The notes below the pieces were generated by a model. That model worked only from the letters and a program-made list of their open reading frames with translations. It searched no databases and had not been told where the DNA came from. A program made the position numbers and the translations under genes. From Gyrodactylus bullatarudis (lineage: Eukaryota; Platyhelminthes; Monogenea; Gyrodactylidea; Gyrodactylidae), in contig SSNU01000042.1 of the NCBI GenBank assembly GCA_012064415.1, forward strand, positions 281,822-345,821: 64,000 nt of DNA, written 5' to 3'. This document shows positions 1-11,215 of this stretch, in pieces. Every line of letters starts with the position of its first letter. Positions within the stretch are counted from its first letter, which is position 1.

Positions 1-1585
1 GTAACGAGTATTTCTGTCCGAACGATAATGAAGGGGATAGCATTATCTTCTATTTGGACTATATCAAATCTCTACCCCTGAACACTATCCCTGAGGTGTA
101 TGGTCTCAATTCTAACTCGAATATTACCAGAGGAACCATGGAGACGAAATTAGTTAGTCCTCTCCCTTTTGTCAAGCAACAAATCATTCGTGATTAATTT
201 CCGAATTTTTAGTTATTAAAGAATATTTTGAATATGCTGCCAAAGGATCAAGACGCCGAAGGTACAAGTGCCGAAATAAAGGTCCTTGGATTAATCGATG
301 ATATCCTCTCAAAGATGCCAGACTCGTTTGATATTGAAAATGTAATTAAAGATTCAGAATGACATCTAGCAAATAACATTTTTTTCGTATATGCTCTAGA
401 AAATTTTGACAGTATGCGCATCAGATTGAAATACGTAAAAAGATTCTGAAAATTTGAAAATATTTCAACATATAGATTTTGAGAAATATTGAAACTTGAG
501 TTTTATCGAATTTTGAGTCGAAAAATTGAATTACAATTCTAAAAAGGCAGAAATAATCTGCAAAAAACACTCTACAACCCGTTGACTCAAACTTTTGAGC
601 TACTTCTTTTTTTGTTTAGAAGCTATGCTCGATAGAGTTCCTTGTTCTCAGGAGAATCTTTTGATCTCTTCTAATCTAACCTACAATGCTGATTGTATGC
701 GAAAGTTTCATATTTGCAAACTTCTTTTCAGGTAAGAAAGAAGTACCCTATTGTCTATGAGAACTCGATGAATACTGTCCTGAGCCAGGAGCTGATTCGA
801 TTCAACCAGCTCAATAAAGAAATAGTCCAGAGTCTGACGACACTCCAAAAGGCAATCAAGGGTCTAGTTGTTATGACAAAGAATATTGAAGATGTCTTTA
901 CAGCTATTAACATGGGGACGATACCAACTGTCTGGATGTCCATTTCGTTCCCGTCATTGAAACCTTTAGGCTCATACATTAACGACTTGTGTAAAAGGTA
1001 CATTTTCAATTGAATATCCGTTTGAATATTGAGTTTCATGTCACATGTTTTTTGGCGTTTAGGATCAAATTCTTTCAAATTTGGATCGACTCAACGTATC
1101 CCGAAGTTTACTGGATTTCCGGTTTCTACTTCACTCAGTCATTCCTCACGGGTATCCTTCAGAACTATGCAAGAAAGCTGAAAATTCCCATTGACAAGTT
1201 AACCTTTGATTTTGCCATTGTCGAGAAGGCCTCCGAGGTCTCGGATGAAATTCGCATTGCCCCGGGTGAGTACATTTGGGGCCTCTTTATGGAGGGTGGC
1301 AGATGGAATCGTGTCATGAAGAACCTTGATGAGGCCCTACCCAAGGTGATCCTTGATAAATTCCCAGTGATTAAGCTCATGCCGAAACCCATGGCTGATA
1401 TTGACGCCTCCTCTGTCTATGAATGTCCAGTTTACAAGACTCGACTTCGCCGTGGTACCCTCTCGACAATAGGTCATTCCACAAATTTTATCATGTACAT
1501 AAACATACCATTTGATGGGGGAAAATTCACCAAGACTCATTGGATCAAGAGGGGCGTTGCCTTGATAACCCAAACAGATGAATAG
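1..1585 (+). CDS. Axonemal dynein heavy chain, C-terminal part (DNAH3/7/12-like), 5' truncated by window edge
   Basis: Exons 1-152 (entering from outside), 222-341, 732-997 and 1063-1585 join in phase through GT-AG introns of 69, 390 and 65 nt. The protein is the end of the dynein motor C-terminal region: a LPL..PEVYGL segment, then YPIVYENSMNTVLSQE, then SFPSLKPLGSYINDL, then ISGFYFTQSFLTGILQNYAR. The extreme C-terminus carries CPVYKT.LRRGTLST.GHSTNF and HW.KRGVAL, typical of one-headed inner-arm axonemal heavy chains. In cilia and flagella these chains drive microtubule sliding. The AAA+ and stalk regions lie left of the window. The stop is TAG at 1583-1585, followed by an AATAAA near 1615. 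Assignment to axonemal dynein is firm. The exact paralogue (DNAH3, 7 or 12 type) is inferred. Confidence 0.93.
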
Positions 1586-2332
1586 CTCAATCTCTTACAC
1601 CAGTTGTTTTTTAAATAAAATAAATGTTTTACATTTTATTTCAACTTTCAGCTCTTTTTTCCCATTTTAAAGATATCCTCAAAGTAGTAGAATAATTTAT
1701 GAAAAAATTAGACACATTCGTATGAAAGTAGTATCCTTATACAGATAGAATTATTCTTTTCGTGTTTACTTGATAGTAGGTCAGTGAAATTATAAAAAAA
1801 AATACGTTTAAAGTTTTAGACCAGGAAATCCCAAATTCGAAGAATATTTGCGATGAAAATCAATTTCGGAGGCAAAAATTCGGCAAAAACTTCAGTGAAA
1901 ACTTCCGAACTTGAAATTCTCCATTACGTAAATTTCTCAGTTCTGAATGACAGATTTTACCCCGGTAAATTCGGCCATTAAAAATAAGTTTTGTTTTTCC
2001 GCAACCTACTACAAAGTAAAATCAAGATTAATATTGTTTCTTATTCTATGGTGTGTTTGAATTTTCATTTTCAACGCCTCTGAATTGACTCTTTAGAAAT
2101 TTTAAAAACTATTTCTCTAATTGAAGAGAAGGAATAGATTCTTCAATATCCAAAATGCTTTATTTTTCATAAAAATAATGTCAAAATAAGTTAATAATCA
2201 ATATAATACAAGAGATTAGTGTTTCTTCTATCGAATAAGCCTAATAATTTCAAATAAGCGGGGAAAATGATAAATCTCAGCAGTTTTGATTGCTTCTTCT
2301 TCTAATGATGTATAATAAAGATCTTGCTTTAT
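1586..2332. other. Gap between converging dynein and sideroflexin 3' ends
   Basis: This AT-rich stretch separates two convergent genes. It holds the dynein polyadenylation signal near 1615 and the sideroflexin AATAAA (minus strand, 2327-2332, just past the TGA). I see no other gene or repeat in it. Confidence 0.6.
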
Positions 2333-5300
2333 TCAGAGACCTTTGTTGTAGTAAAAGGTTTTCGGGATTGAATCGATTGGTCGGTCCAATTTTACTTTGT
2401 AATGGGCACGAATGCTGTCCTGGGTAGATGGTTCCAGTTCATCAAAGGAAATTGACTTTTTCTGCGGCCATATTGCACAACAGGCTGGTGTTGTAAAGAT
2501 TAAACTGAAAAAGAAAAAAGCAATGTAATCCCCAAAAAAAGATCTATAAATGTAATCTATGGTTCGATAGAGAATGATACCCGAAAAACGTGAAATTCTC
2601 TAATTGAATGAGGTGCAAAAAACGGATTGCTCTGCTAATTGATACTGAAATTATTTAGCATACACACAATTGATTCGTCTATATGATGTACGAATTAGCA
2701 GAGTGTACAAGTTAGCAGTTCAGTACGAATTAACTACAGAATGTCAGTGGAGAGTCATTGATCTATGCTATTCTATTCTTTGTAAACTGCCCATCTTATA
2801 AAGGATTTGGCTTAGGCATACATCTTTAGGTATTTCATCTTTAGCTTCAAACTAGATTTCAAAATTAACTTTACTCAATTTTCCCCTGATCTCTTGGTAC
2901 CGATCTGAATACCGAGTTTCCAAATTCCCTCTATATACATGTATCAGATATTCCCCAAAAAAAACCAGCAGTAATTCTTTTTCAAATTCATTCATCAATA
3001 GCGAATAAAAAAAAGAGATGAAAAACTATAAGAGATATTGAAAGAGAAATATTTTTTTGAGGTCACTAGAAAAGTTTAAAATCATCTGATTTCATCTCGT
3101 TTCGTTCTGGTGACGATGAAGAAAGAAACTCTTCTTCTGTAATATTACGTAATATATTCCAATGTATGCAGTGATTTATGATTAAAATGTTTGATATATA
3201 AATATTCATCATGAGATCGCTGATAAACGATCATGTTTATTTCATTTTGTCATTTAACGGGCCAGCGTGTGTATTTAATAATCATAGCAATAATAATATG
3301 TTTAAGAGGTCAAATTTTGAGAGGCACATTTGAGGAATGCCTCGGGCAATCTTTAAAACTCTGGCCATAGAGTTGATAGGAAAGGATGATGAAATAACAA
3401 ACTTTTTTTCAATACCAAGTTAAATTTTCAAAATTGGTAAAAGTTTTGAGCTCAAAGGTTGAAAAAAGCCTTTTCGAATGCGTTGCATTAATCTTTTCAG
3501 GTTTTATATTTGTATTTTAATCTTTTGAGTTTTATTTTACAAAATAATTGATTTATTCTTTACTTATCAGTTAACTTTATTTATTGAGTTATTTTTAGGG
3601 ATGGTTTTCTTTTCGAAAATACATTCTAAAAGAAAATGTGTATTGAGACTAAAGGGTCTTATTCAGTAGATAAACTCCTTCTACTCATCTATCTATTTTA
3701 TTAAAGATTTTAGAGTTTTCCATAGATCAAAGGATTTCTCTCTGATTATAATGGAGCAATAAAACTCGTCATTTGTATGCTGTCTTAAAAATTGTTCAAG
3801 TAACTTTTTCTGTTGGCCAATGAAAATTCAGCAACATGTTTCTACAAGTGCAAAACATGTAAGGAAGCTTAATAAGAAGACGTAATACAAATAAATATTC
3901 TAGTCGTCTCACTTTTCACAGATATATGTATGCTCAAGTCTTCTTTTGAACCTATCAGAATAGAGAGTCGTGTATTTTTTTAAATGTAAAGTTTGAACTT
4001 TCTGATTGGCTCTCGAAAGTTGTACATATAAGAATTATACTTGTTATAAATAAGATCGCTTTCATGTCTTCAATTTATTCACTGATTGTTTCCCCATTGT
4101 TTCATAGTAAATAAATAATTGTGTAAAAAATTCAAGAAAAAGAACACTTGGAATTCAATTAAAATCATGACAAAGAACATGTAGTGCTCATCCCTTTAAG
4201 GCTATGAACTACAGAAGCTACACTTTCACTGCCAACTTTTAGCTGCCTTGGCCTCATTCTTGGAATGAATACAGTATCTTATGACCACAGTCTCTCGTTT
4301 ACTCCTCATATGAAATTGGTCAAAAGAAACTCTTCGATTACGCATCCAGTCTCATAACAAATCTTTGGTTCCTTTGCTCTAACTTTGGCCCTCTATCCTA
4401 CAGAATACTCCTAAATCTAAAGCCCAACAACTCTTTCCATTGTGGTTACGCAGGCTCTCGTTTTCCATCTCCCTCCAAACTCAAGCTAGGGAGAAGTCTC
4501 TATCTCTACATTACACCAGGAATCATATGAAATTCACCTCTCTGATTACCAATACCGAGGGCCTACATTATCACAAAATCGATATTTATGATCTCACTGG
4601 ACTCCAGATCAGAAACATTTACGCCTGGTTATCCGAGATTATTCAGATTTGAACTAAAATTTCTTCGAAAATAACAATTTTAATAAAACCTTTCTATCAC
4701 AAAAAATTGAAATCTAGAATTATTTCGTTCTTAGGTGCTTGGGTAGTATATATATTACTCAGGTTGGTCTTATTTGGTAATGAATGTCCCTGAATGGTTC
4801 AAATTCCAGGTTGTGGCATACTTACTGCGTATATGTCTACCAAAAAATGTAGACTTGGATTATTTATGAATGCTCTGAGAGTTTCTTTCATTTACTAGTC
4901 ACGTTGGGATCCATTTGTCAACTATAACATGGGCTAATTCATTACCAAATAATACGAGCCTTTGGGATTTACGTTACCTATGCACCTAGATCTTTCTTTC
5001 TAAGTATGGCATTCGTTTAATATTAATTTATCAATTGAAATTCATCCAGGATAATCACAGTTATTTTATTTATTGTTTTACAAGGTTAATTAAATTTACA
5101 TTATATTATATTAAACTGTTATTGTTGGTTGTTATTTAAAAGAGAATCGTGCAGCAAAGAATAAACTCTTGGTTAGTACACAGTCCAATGAATAACCTCA
5201 TTAGTTGTGTATCTACAAGGTATTTTTACAATAGGTCAAGGCATAACTTTATTCTCAATAAACTTTTTAACCTTGATGTTTTTAATGAATGGAAAGTATT

Positions 5301-6337
5301 CCATGTCCATTTTTCAAGGGATTTTAAAACTCAAGTGCGAATTTTCAGATGAATCGCAATTAAATAAAAAAAAAGAGTTTCCTAAAGAATCGTAAGATGC
5401 TAATGACTCAAAAGCTTGACTAGATTATGAATAAACTAATTATTAAAAATAAAACTCACAACAAGCCACAAATGCCGATTTGGATGGGAGCTCCAGCAAA
5501 GGGGTAACGCTTGGAGAAGCCCTTCTTGTCCAGATACTCCATCAAGAGAGGCGGTAAGACTTGAGAAAAATTCATCACGATTATTTGGATCAGGAAGGGA
5601 AAAGGAATAAACAACTCACTCATTCCAGGAGTGCACATTCCGACTCGAGAGATAAATACTTGAAATATGGCATTGGCGCCAGCTTTACGAGATTTGCCGA
5701 CCTCTTCACCCTCTTCGTTTATAATGGAAATCCCACTGAGTATATCTTCACTTCGCATGAAGCCAATGTTGGCAATATTAGCTACAACAACACCAAGATA
5801 TGGCACAAACCTTTGAGCTAATGTTGGGAGGTTTTTTATTTGTCTAATGCCGAATGAAGCGGCTAAAGCACCTGATGTAGCAGCTACATATGAAATTCCA
5901 AGTTTTTCCTTTGATATCGGGGTACTACCACTACGATTACTGTAGTTCACAAAGGCATTAAAAGTTTGATTGAGCCATTGCCAAAAGAAAACTTGAGGTG
6001 TTGTTCGAAAAAATTGAAGAAGGCCTCCGGTTATGACCATATTGCCAGGAGCTTGAAATGACATTCTTCCGGGCAGAAATAGTTTCTCACCGGTATCTGG
6101 ATGGAAAGCAGAATCGTAGAGATACTTTGCTTTCCAAATGTCGTCTTCTGTGACACCGGGGAGAGGTTCCTTTCTCTTGAATGCTTCAAGTATTCTTTTG
6201 GTTTCATCTAGCTGAGTGTCGCTTACAAGACAATTTAGTGGACTTGTCGTGTTGAAAAAGTGCCAGAATCTGCCTGAATATGTACTCTGATCATATTTAG
6301 GCTCGTTAATATTTATTTTCTTATCATAAATAGACAT
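2333..6337 (-). CDS. Sideroflexin (mitochondrial serine/amino-acid carrier family)
   Basis: Three exons on the minus strand join in phase: 5620-6337, 5460-5559 and 2333-2504, giving 329 residues, the normal family length. The 60-nt intron 5560-5619 is a multiple of three and open, so an ORF view runs through it. Removing it restores the PGM.LPPLLM.YLDKKGF core. The last exon lies 2,955 bp further on and supplies TTPACCAIWPQKKSI and the terminal YYNKGL. The protein has the sideroflexin start (ININEPKYDQSTYSGRFWHF), the TGEKLFLPGRMSFQAPGN motif and four to five hydrophobic segments of an inner-membrane carrier. Sideroflexins 1 and 3 import serine into mitochondria for one-carbon metabolism; which paralogue this is cannot be told here. 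ATG at 6335-6337 lies 107 bp from the TRMT6 start. Confidence 0.96.
2505..5459 (-). other. Large second intron of sideroflexin
   Basis: This 2,955-bp intron interrupts a gene whose other intron is 60 nt. It is AT-rich and contains a probable decayed retroelement fragment around 4200-4660 (plus strand). It also has a segment at 3445-3466 that is the exact reverse complement of part of an inverted-repeat element in a Pax intron (24845-24866). I found no complete nested gene. Confidence 0.6.
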
Positions 6338-6444
6338 GATGGCTATGATATTTAATGTTTAAATTTTCACAATTCGGTCGAGTAAAACAAAAAGAGTGTT
6401 TATCAAAGAATATTTGATTAGTCAAAGTCAAATTATAAAACCAC
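6338..6444. promoter_or_regulatory. Bidirectional promoter region, sideroflexin / TRMT6
   Basis: Only 107 bp separate the start codons of two divergently read housekeeping genes, so both promoters and 5' UTRs must lie here or overlap. I see no TATA box at a clear distance from either start. The bidirectional promoter is inferred from spacing only. Confidence 0.5.
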
Positions 6445-8114
6445 ATGGAAAAGTACAAGAGCCACATTTCACTAAATGATACCGTTATTCTCAATGATGG
6501 CTCATTTTATCGGGCTATTAAAATTGAGAAAAAGTAAATAATCACTTTTTGACATGTTTTAGGACTTATAACTTCAAGGGTCAAAAGTTTGATTTAAGTT
6601 TGCTGATCGATTTTCCCTATGATGCCTATTTGGTGTTAAATTCTGATGGCATTGAGATTGCCAACCTCAAACAAATTTCCATGATAGAGGAAGACCTCGA
6701 GGAAGATGATCGTAATAACAAAAATCTGAAATCGTCGACGGAAAATCAAAAACTTTCCACGGATGAAATACTCCAGATGAAAACCCAAGGTCTCGATGGC
6801 GAGGAGTTAATTGCGAAGCTAAAGGAAAACAGCACAAGCTTTAATGAGAAAACTCCATTCTCCCAACAAAAGTACATCAAAAAGAAGATTCAGCGTCACT
6901 TGAAGATTTTTCGAATTCGTCCGATGAATTTGAGGAATTACCATGCCTACCTGATGAGTGTGGTCCCATCTAAAATGCTCTACATGAGGATAGACACCCT
7001 GAGTCAGATCATCTCTCTGGCCAATGTCGAGTACAATTCCAAGGTCCTCCTCCTGGAAAATTGCAATGCAATTTTGATGTTTGGCCTGTCTGATCGGATT
7101 GACACTGCAGTGGGACGCATTGTAAACGTGTTCTCTGATCAAACCTTTATTAATGAAAATGCAGAGTTAATCAATAGCCTGGGAACTATTTATCACATGA
7201 TGTTAATGGATCTAATGAGTCTTGTCATGTTGGGATATCCCAAGAATACACTGACCCGGTTTGTGAACAAAATTCTCAGATATCTGGCCAGGCAAAAAGT
7301 TGACAGACTATCCAGGGGCAACCCAGATGCTCTTGTAGGCCAAAAACGTGGTCTAGATGACATGAATCATCGTATTGTCGAGGTATGCACAGTTTTTCTA
7401 ACAATTTTGTAATTTATTAAAGAATATTCCTTCTCGCCTAGCTGTGCAGGCGGTTTCCTCAACTGGATAGCATTGTGAGTTTGGCATTTCCCCATCTATA
7501 TCATCTTCATCTGACAATTTCCTTAGGAATTATTACACGAGATACCGTCAGAGTTGTCGGAAAACTGTGAAAAATTTATCGACCAAGTTGCCTCAGAGAT
7601 GACCTTGAAATTAGAGCCGATTCTCGACCTGTTCACCTGCAGTAATGGCATGGAGTTTGATTCCCTCATCATTGCTCCTCGCTTTCATCCAGTGGAGTTA
7701 ACTCTGGTCATGTTGCAGCTTATGCCTCCGGGGAAACCTTTTGTTATCTATTCAGAGCACATTCAGGTTCTCGTTGATTTGTACGTGAAGCTCAAAGGTC
7801 TTTCAAAGTTAACCAGTGATGATTCAACAGAATTTCCCGGCATTTTTGCCGACTGCTTGTCCATAACAGACTCTTGGATGCGAAGATATCAAATTCTCCC
7901 CAACAGGACACACCCCGAGGTATCCATTAATGAAGCTGCTAGCGGCTATCTCCTCCACGGCTATACAATTGCAAATGATTTTGCCGAGAATGTCGAAGAA
8001 CGTCTTTTGAGCCGACAAAAGACCCTGAGAATCTTTTCAGACCATGGTCTCCTTACAGACCAGTCAAAGTATAACATTGTCATCCCCAAGGACTACGGCA
8101 AGAAATCCAATTAA
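6445..8114 (+). CDS. TRMT6: tRNA (adenine-58-N1)-methyltransferase non-catalytic subunit TRM6
   Basis: Four exons join in phase: 6445-6533, 6563-7382, 7442-7474 and 7527-8114, giving 509 residues (human about 497). Introns are 29, 59 and 52 nt. The third exon is a 33-nt microexon encoding LCRRFPQLDSI. The protein has the Gcd10/TRM6 N-terminal barrel strands (VILNDGSFYRAIKI, TYNFKGQKF), an acidic linker, the conserved FSQQKYIKKKIQRH and FRIRPMNLRNYHAYLM segments, and a Rossmann-like C-terminal half (LIIAPRFHPVELTLVMLQLMPPGKPFVIYSEH). With TRMT61 it forms the tetramer that makes m1A58 in tRNAs, including initiator tRNA. As expected for this subunit, no S-adenosylmethionine GxGxG motif is visible. 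The first exon is too short for an ORF scan and was placed by phase and family similarity. Confidence 0.94.
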
Positions 8115-8256
8115 CTACAGCTTGTTGATCATAAATAAAATTAATTCTTTACAATAAACTCTGATTTGTACATCATTAGAATCTGAAAAAAAACTAAAGA
8201 GGTCTTTGATTATTAAAAGGAATATTCTTATTTAATTCTAATAAAAGAAGATCGGG

Positions 8257-8949
8257 TTAATCTTGGCCTCCTGTCGGCACAGTGAACCAATTGTATTGTT
8301 GGCTAATTTCGGAATAGTTGAGACCACGTTTTGACTTTTCATTTGCTTCCACACCTCCACGCAAATCATCCGTCTTTATTTTCTTTGGTCGGGTCGCTGA
8401 ATTTGTGTCCTGTTCCCCATTGCCAGTGGCGTTCTCCTTTTGCTCGATATTCTGATCGGCCAAACTGGCGTAACTGCAGAGGTCGTAGAAACTCTTGAAT
8501 TTGTAAAATCTGAGGATATCCTGGAGTTTTTTCGACTTTAGCCCATTTATAAAGACGATAGCCATGATGTCTGGTTCATCTCGCTCACAAAATTCACACA
8601 GGTTTATTCGGTGGAGAATTTCCAGCCCGAAATTGGACACGCTCTGGTCGTCCTTTTGATGGCAACGTAGGATTTGCATCCTGTGATAGCTGGTTTGATT
8701 TTCCAACTCAAAAATCTCCTGCAGGTACTTGATCAGTAGATTTCCCTTGGACTCAAGATTGTACAAAATACTCATGGGAATTTTCCCCAATATCCATAGA
8801 CGCTCATCGGGCTCTATACCATTCAGCAGTTTATGGAATCTGAGGGAAATGTTTTTTTCATCTACGTTTTTTGATTTGAGCTTATTTAGGATATTTTGAA
8901 TCTGGATTTGAGTGGGCGTCAGAGCTGTCTCTTTTTCTCCAGCGGCCAT
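8257..8949 (-). CDS. Stand-alone Gag-like protein of LTR-retrotransposon origin
   Basis: This is a single-exon 230-residue ORF starting at ATG 8947-8949 (MAAGEKE). Residues about 90-180 resemble the capsid/UBN2-type Gag domain of Ty3/gypsy elements: RMQILRCHQKDDQSVSNFGL, then LCEFCERDEPDIMAIVFINGL and a helical LADQNIEQ tail. The C-terminus is Lys/Asn/Thr-rich. There is no zinc knuckle, protease, reverse transcriptase, integrase or LTR around it. It is intact and lies 142 bp from the convergent TRMT6 stop. That fits either a solo Gag remnant or a host gene domesticated from Gag. Gag-like origin is inferred from pattern, and function is unknown. Confidence 0.6.
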   Translation of the reverse strand: MAAGEKETALTPTQIQIQNILNKLKSKNVDEKNISLRFHKLLNGIEPDERLWILGKIPMSILYNLESKGNLLIKYLQEIFELENQTSYHRMQILRCHQKDDQSVSNFGLEILHRINLCEFCERDEPDIMAIVFINGLKSKKLQDILRFYKFKSFYDLCSYASLADQNIEQKENATGNGEQDTNSATRPKKIKTDDLRGGVEANEKSKRGLNYSEISQQYNWFTVPTGGQD

Positions 8950-9222
8950 ACTATTTGAGCAGCGTCTAAAACTCAAGTTCAGTTACTGAAACAGGAGATT
9001 AATATTTTGTTTAATTGATTCTAACGCCCAAAATGAAAATTAGCTCAATTTAATATTTGGCAGAATTTACAGTTCAATACTATTGAACTTCAATAGTCAA
9101 ATAGATATGCACTTATTTAAATAAGTGTGACAAAAATATTTTGCATAAAAGCATTAATTATTAAATACTATTTTTATTGTAATAAAAAAGGGTTTAACAT
9201 GTTTGAAACGTATTTAGGCAAT

Positions 9223-10194
9223 CTAGGCAATGTAAGTTGGAGTGACATATCTGAAGAATAGGGAAGCGCCCCTGTTCAGATTATTCGAGTTGTGAAGACT
9301 TCTGAAGCAATGCATTGAATTATAATAAGAAATGGAACCGGGCAACATAGACCCGGAGATGCACATTGAAAATGAAACAACAATAAGAGGATGAGTGAAA
9401 CTGGACACGACTAGTGACGCCAAAGAAACTGATTGTTCCTTCAGGGCTTTTTGGGGGTCAGTATTGTTGTCGAAAACATAATTGTTAAAGACAAAAACAA
9501 ATGCACCGACGGCCAGAGTATTTACAATATCCATAAAACAGCGTGGCACGAGACCTGATAAGAAACCAGATCCACTGTCTTGAGCGAAAATCTCAAGAGT
9601 TGTCTTCAACATAGAGCTGAAATTAGAAAAAAATTACAATTCGTATTGAATTAAAAGAAAGATGATCAAGTTCCAAGGTAAAACGAACGTGTAAATGCCA
9701 ACATTTTGAGCCCTATCGACAATTTGGCGGACCATTATGACCTGAAAGGGATAGGCTATGGCAGTACCACAAGCCCGAGCCAGTCCCAACTGAGTAGATG
9801 TCTTCATGCACTTGAGAAAACCTTTATCAGTCTCGATATTGGATTTTTTACGATGAAAGGCGGGAAAGAAGCGTTCCGCAGCAATATCAGTAGCCAGAGT
9901 TCGAATTGATTCGTTTATTATAGAGGCTGGCAGGCCAGTTGTGAACAGTCCCCAGAGGCCAATATCTTGGTAAATCTTTTTGAGGTATCTAAGAATATTT
10001 GGGTAGCAATAGGCAGGTTTTTGACTGAATAATTTGTGAGTTAACTCATAAGGGAGAGGTTCATAGCCAACCTAAAACCAAAATAAATAGCCAATTATTC
10101 ATACTATCATAAGAACCCGGCATAAATTAATCGGGTGAGCTAAAGTTGATAAACCAAAGGGAACTATAATTTCGGAAACAAGATCACTGTTCAT
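9223..10194 (-). CDS. MTCH2: Mitochondrial carrier homolog 2-like protein
   Basis: Exons 10105-10194, 9689-10071 and 9223-9616 join in phase to give 288 residues (human 303). Introns are 33 nt (10072-10104) and 72 nt (9617-9688). The N-terminal repeat has LAHPINLCRVLMIVGYEPLP, a very good match to the conserved VGYEPLP of the family. Later come RACGTAIAYPFQVIMVRQIV, the degenerate carrier signature FLSGLVPR..MDI, and NRGASLFFR near the end. MTCH2 is a divergent SLC25-type outer-membrane protein that acts as an insertase and tBID receptor. The 33-nt intron cannot be read through, because a TGA follows at once, so it must be spliced or the first exon is wrong. The start lies 136 bp from that of LSM5. 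Confidence 0.9.
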
Positions 10195-10330
10195 TGCAAC
10201 AATTTGTCAAGAAAATTTTTGAAATCTATGGATAACAAAACAAAAGTTTATTCGGTATGTAGATCTTTTGTTTCTACAAAACACAATTTTGAAATTTTGC
10301 TTCAATTTTTTTGGAATTTACAAACATCAA
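10195..10330. promoter_or_regulatory. Bidirectional promoter region, MTCH2 / LSM5
   Basis: 136 bp separate divergent start codons of two conserved housekeeping genes. I see no obvious TATA box. A shared promoter is inferred from spacing. Confidence 0.45.
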
Positions 10331-10594
10331 ATGGCTGCACCTATTGCTCAGTTGTTGCCCCTTGAATTAATCGACAAGTGTATTGGATCCAAAATTCACA
10401 TTGTCACAAAGAGTGAAAGAGAACTGGTTGGCACTCTTCTCGGTTTCGACAGCTATGTAAACATGGTACTTACTGATGTTACGGAATTTGAGTTTACTCC
10501 ACAAGGCAAGAAAATCACCAAGCTATCTCATATCCTTCTAAATGGAACCAATATTGCCATTCTTGTCCCGGGAGGTGATGGTCCAGAAATTTGA
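10331..10594 (+). CDS. LSM5: U6 snRNA-associated Sm-like protein LSm5
   Basis: This is an intronless 87-residue Sm-fold protein. The frame is open upstream, but the ATG at 10331 gives the family start [19 protein letters not shown], so I chose it. The Sm1 motif ([26 protein letters not shown]) and the Sm2 motif ([15 protein letters not shown]) are intact. LSm5 is part of the LSm2-8 ring on the U6 snRNA 3' end and of the cytoplasmic LSm1-7 ring in mRNA decay. It lies head-to-head with MTCH2. Confidence 0.97.
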   Translation: MAAPIAQLLPLELIDKCIGSKIHIVTKSERELVGTLLGFDSYVNMVLTDVTEFEFTPQGKKITKLSHILLNGTNIAILVPGGDGPEI

Positions 10595-11215
10595 TTCACT
10601 TGAAATTAGTAACATGATATTTTTATAAAAACATCAACAATCTTGTTCCTTATTTTATAAATATACTCTATTTGTACAACTCGTACGTTTCCCAAAACTA
10701 TTTTTGCTTTCTCACCAATGAATAACCTATTTAATTATGTATACTCGTGAGTAGATACACGAACAAATATATTTTTTAAAATAAATATAATGATGATGCC
10801 AGTTTGGTTAAATTTTTAAAGCATTCATTTCATTGCATTAAACTCGATTATATCAAGTTATTTATGACTCATTGTTTGGGGTTCAAAATCATTCAGGCAG
10901 AATATAAATGACAGAATTCAAAAATTATCAAGTCAGAGTTGTATCCTTTAATATTTTATATTGGATTACGCCTTTTAAAAATAATCCATTAATAATAAGC
11001 TTTCCTGTACAAAATTCAAGTGGAATGATGCAGAACTAAATCCTGATTGGTTGTTTGACAAAAGTAAAAATTTTCTGATTGGTGGAGATTTTTTCATTTT
11101 TGAAATGAATCTACAAATACTAACCGATCATCAGCATTTATTTATAAATTAGGATTAACATAGCCAAATTTCTTCCTCAAGAGAGTGGAAGCCAAATAAA
11201 ATGTTTTAAAATAAG
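10595..11215. other. Gap between LSM5 and the PxW-repeat gene
   Basis: This is AT-rich sequence between two plus-strand genes. I see no gene or repeat in it. Confidence 0.5.

Noticed and set aside
4200..4660. Plus-strand stretch resembling the 3' end of a LINE ORF (open 4440-4652)
   Set aside because: Similarity is weak and split over frames with stops. It is mentioned as a probable decayed fragment inside the sideroflexin intron but not called as an element.
5132..5165. A possible last exon of sideroflexin giving a truncated C-terminus
   Set aside because: The exon at 2333-2504 gives a far better family match (TTPACCAIWPQ and a YYNKGL end) and the correct phase, so the nearer candidate is chance.
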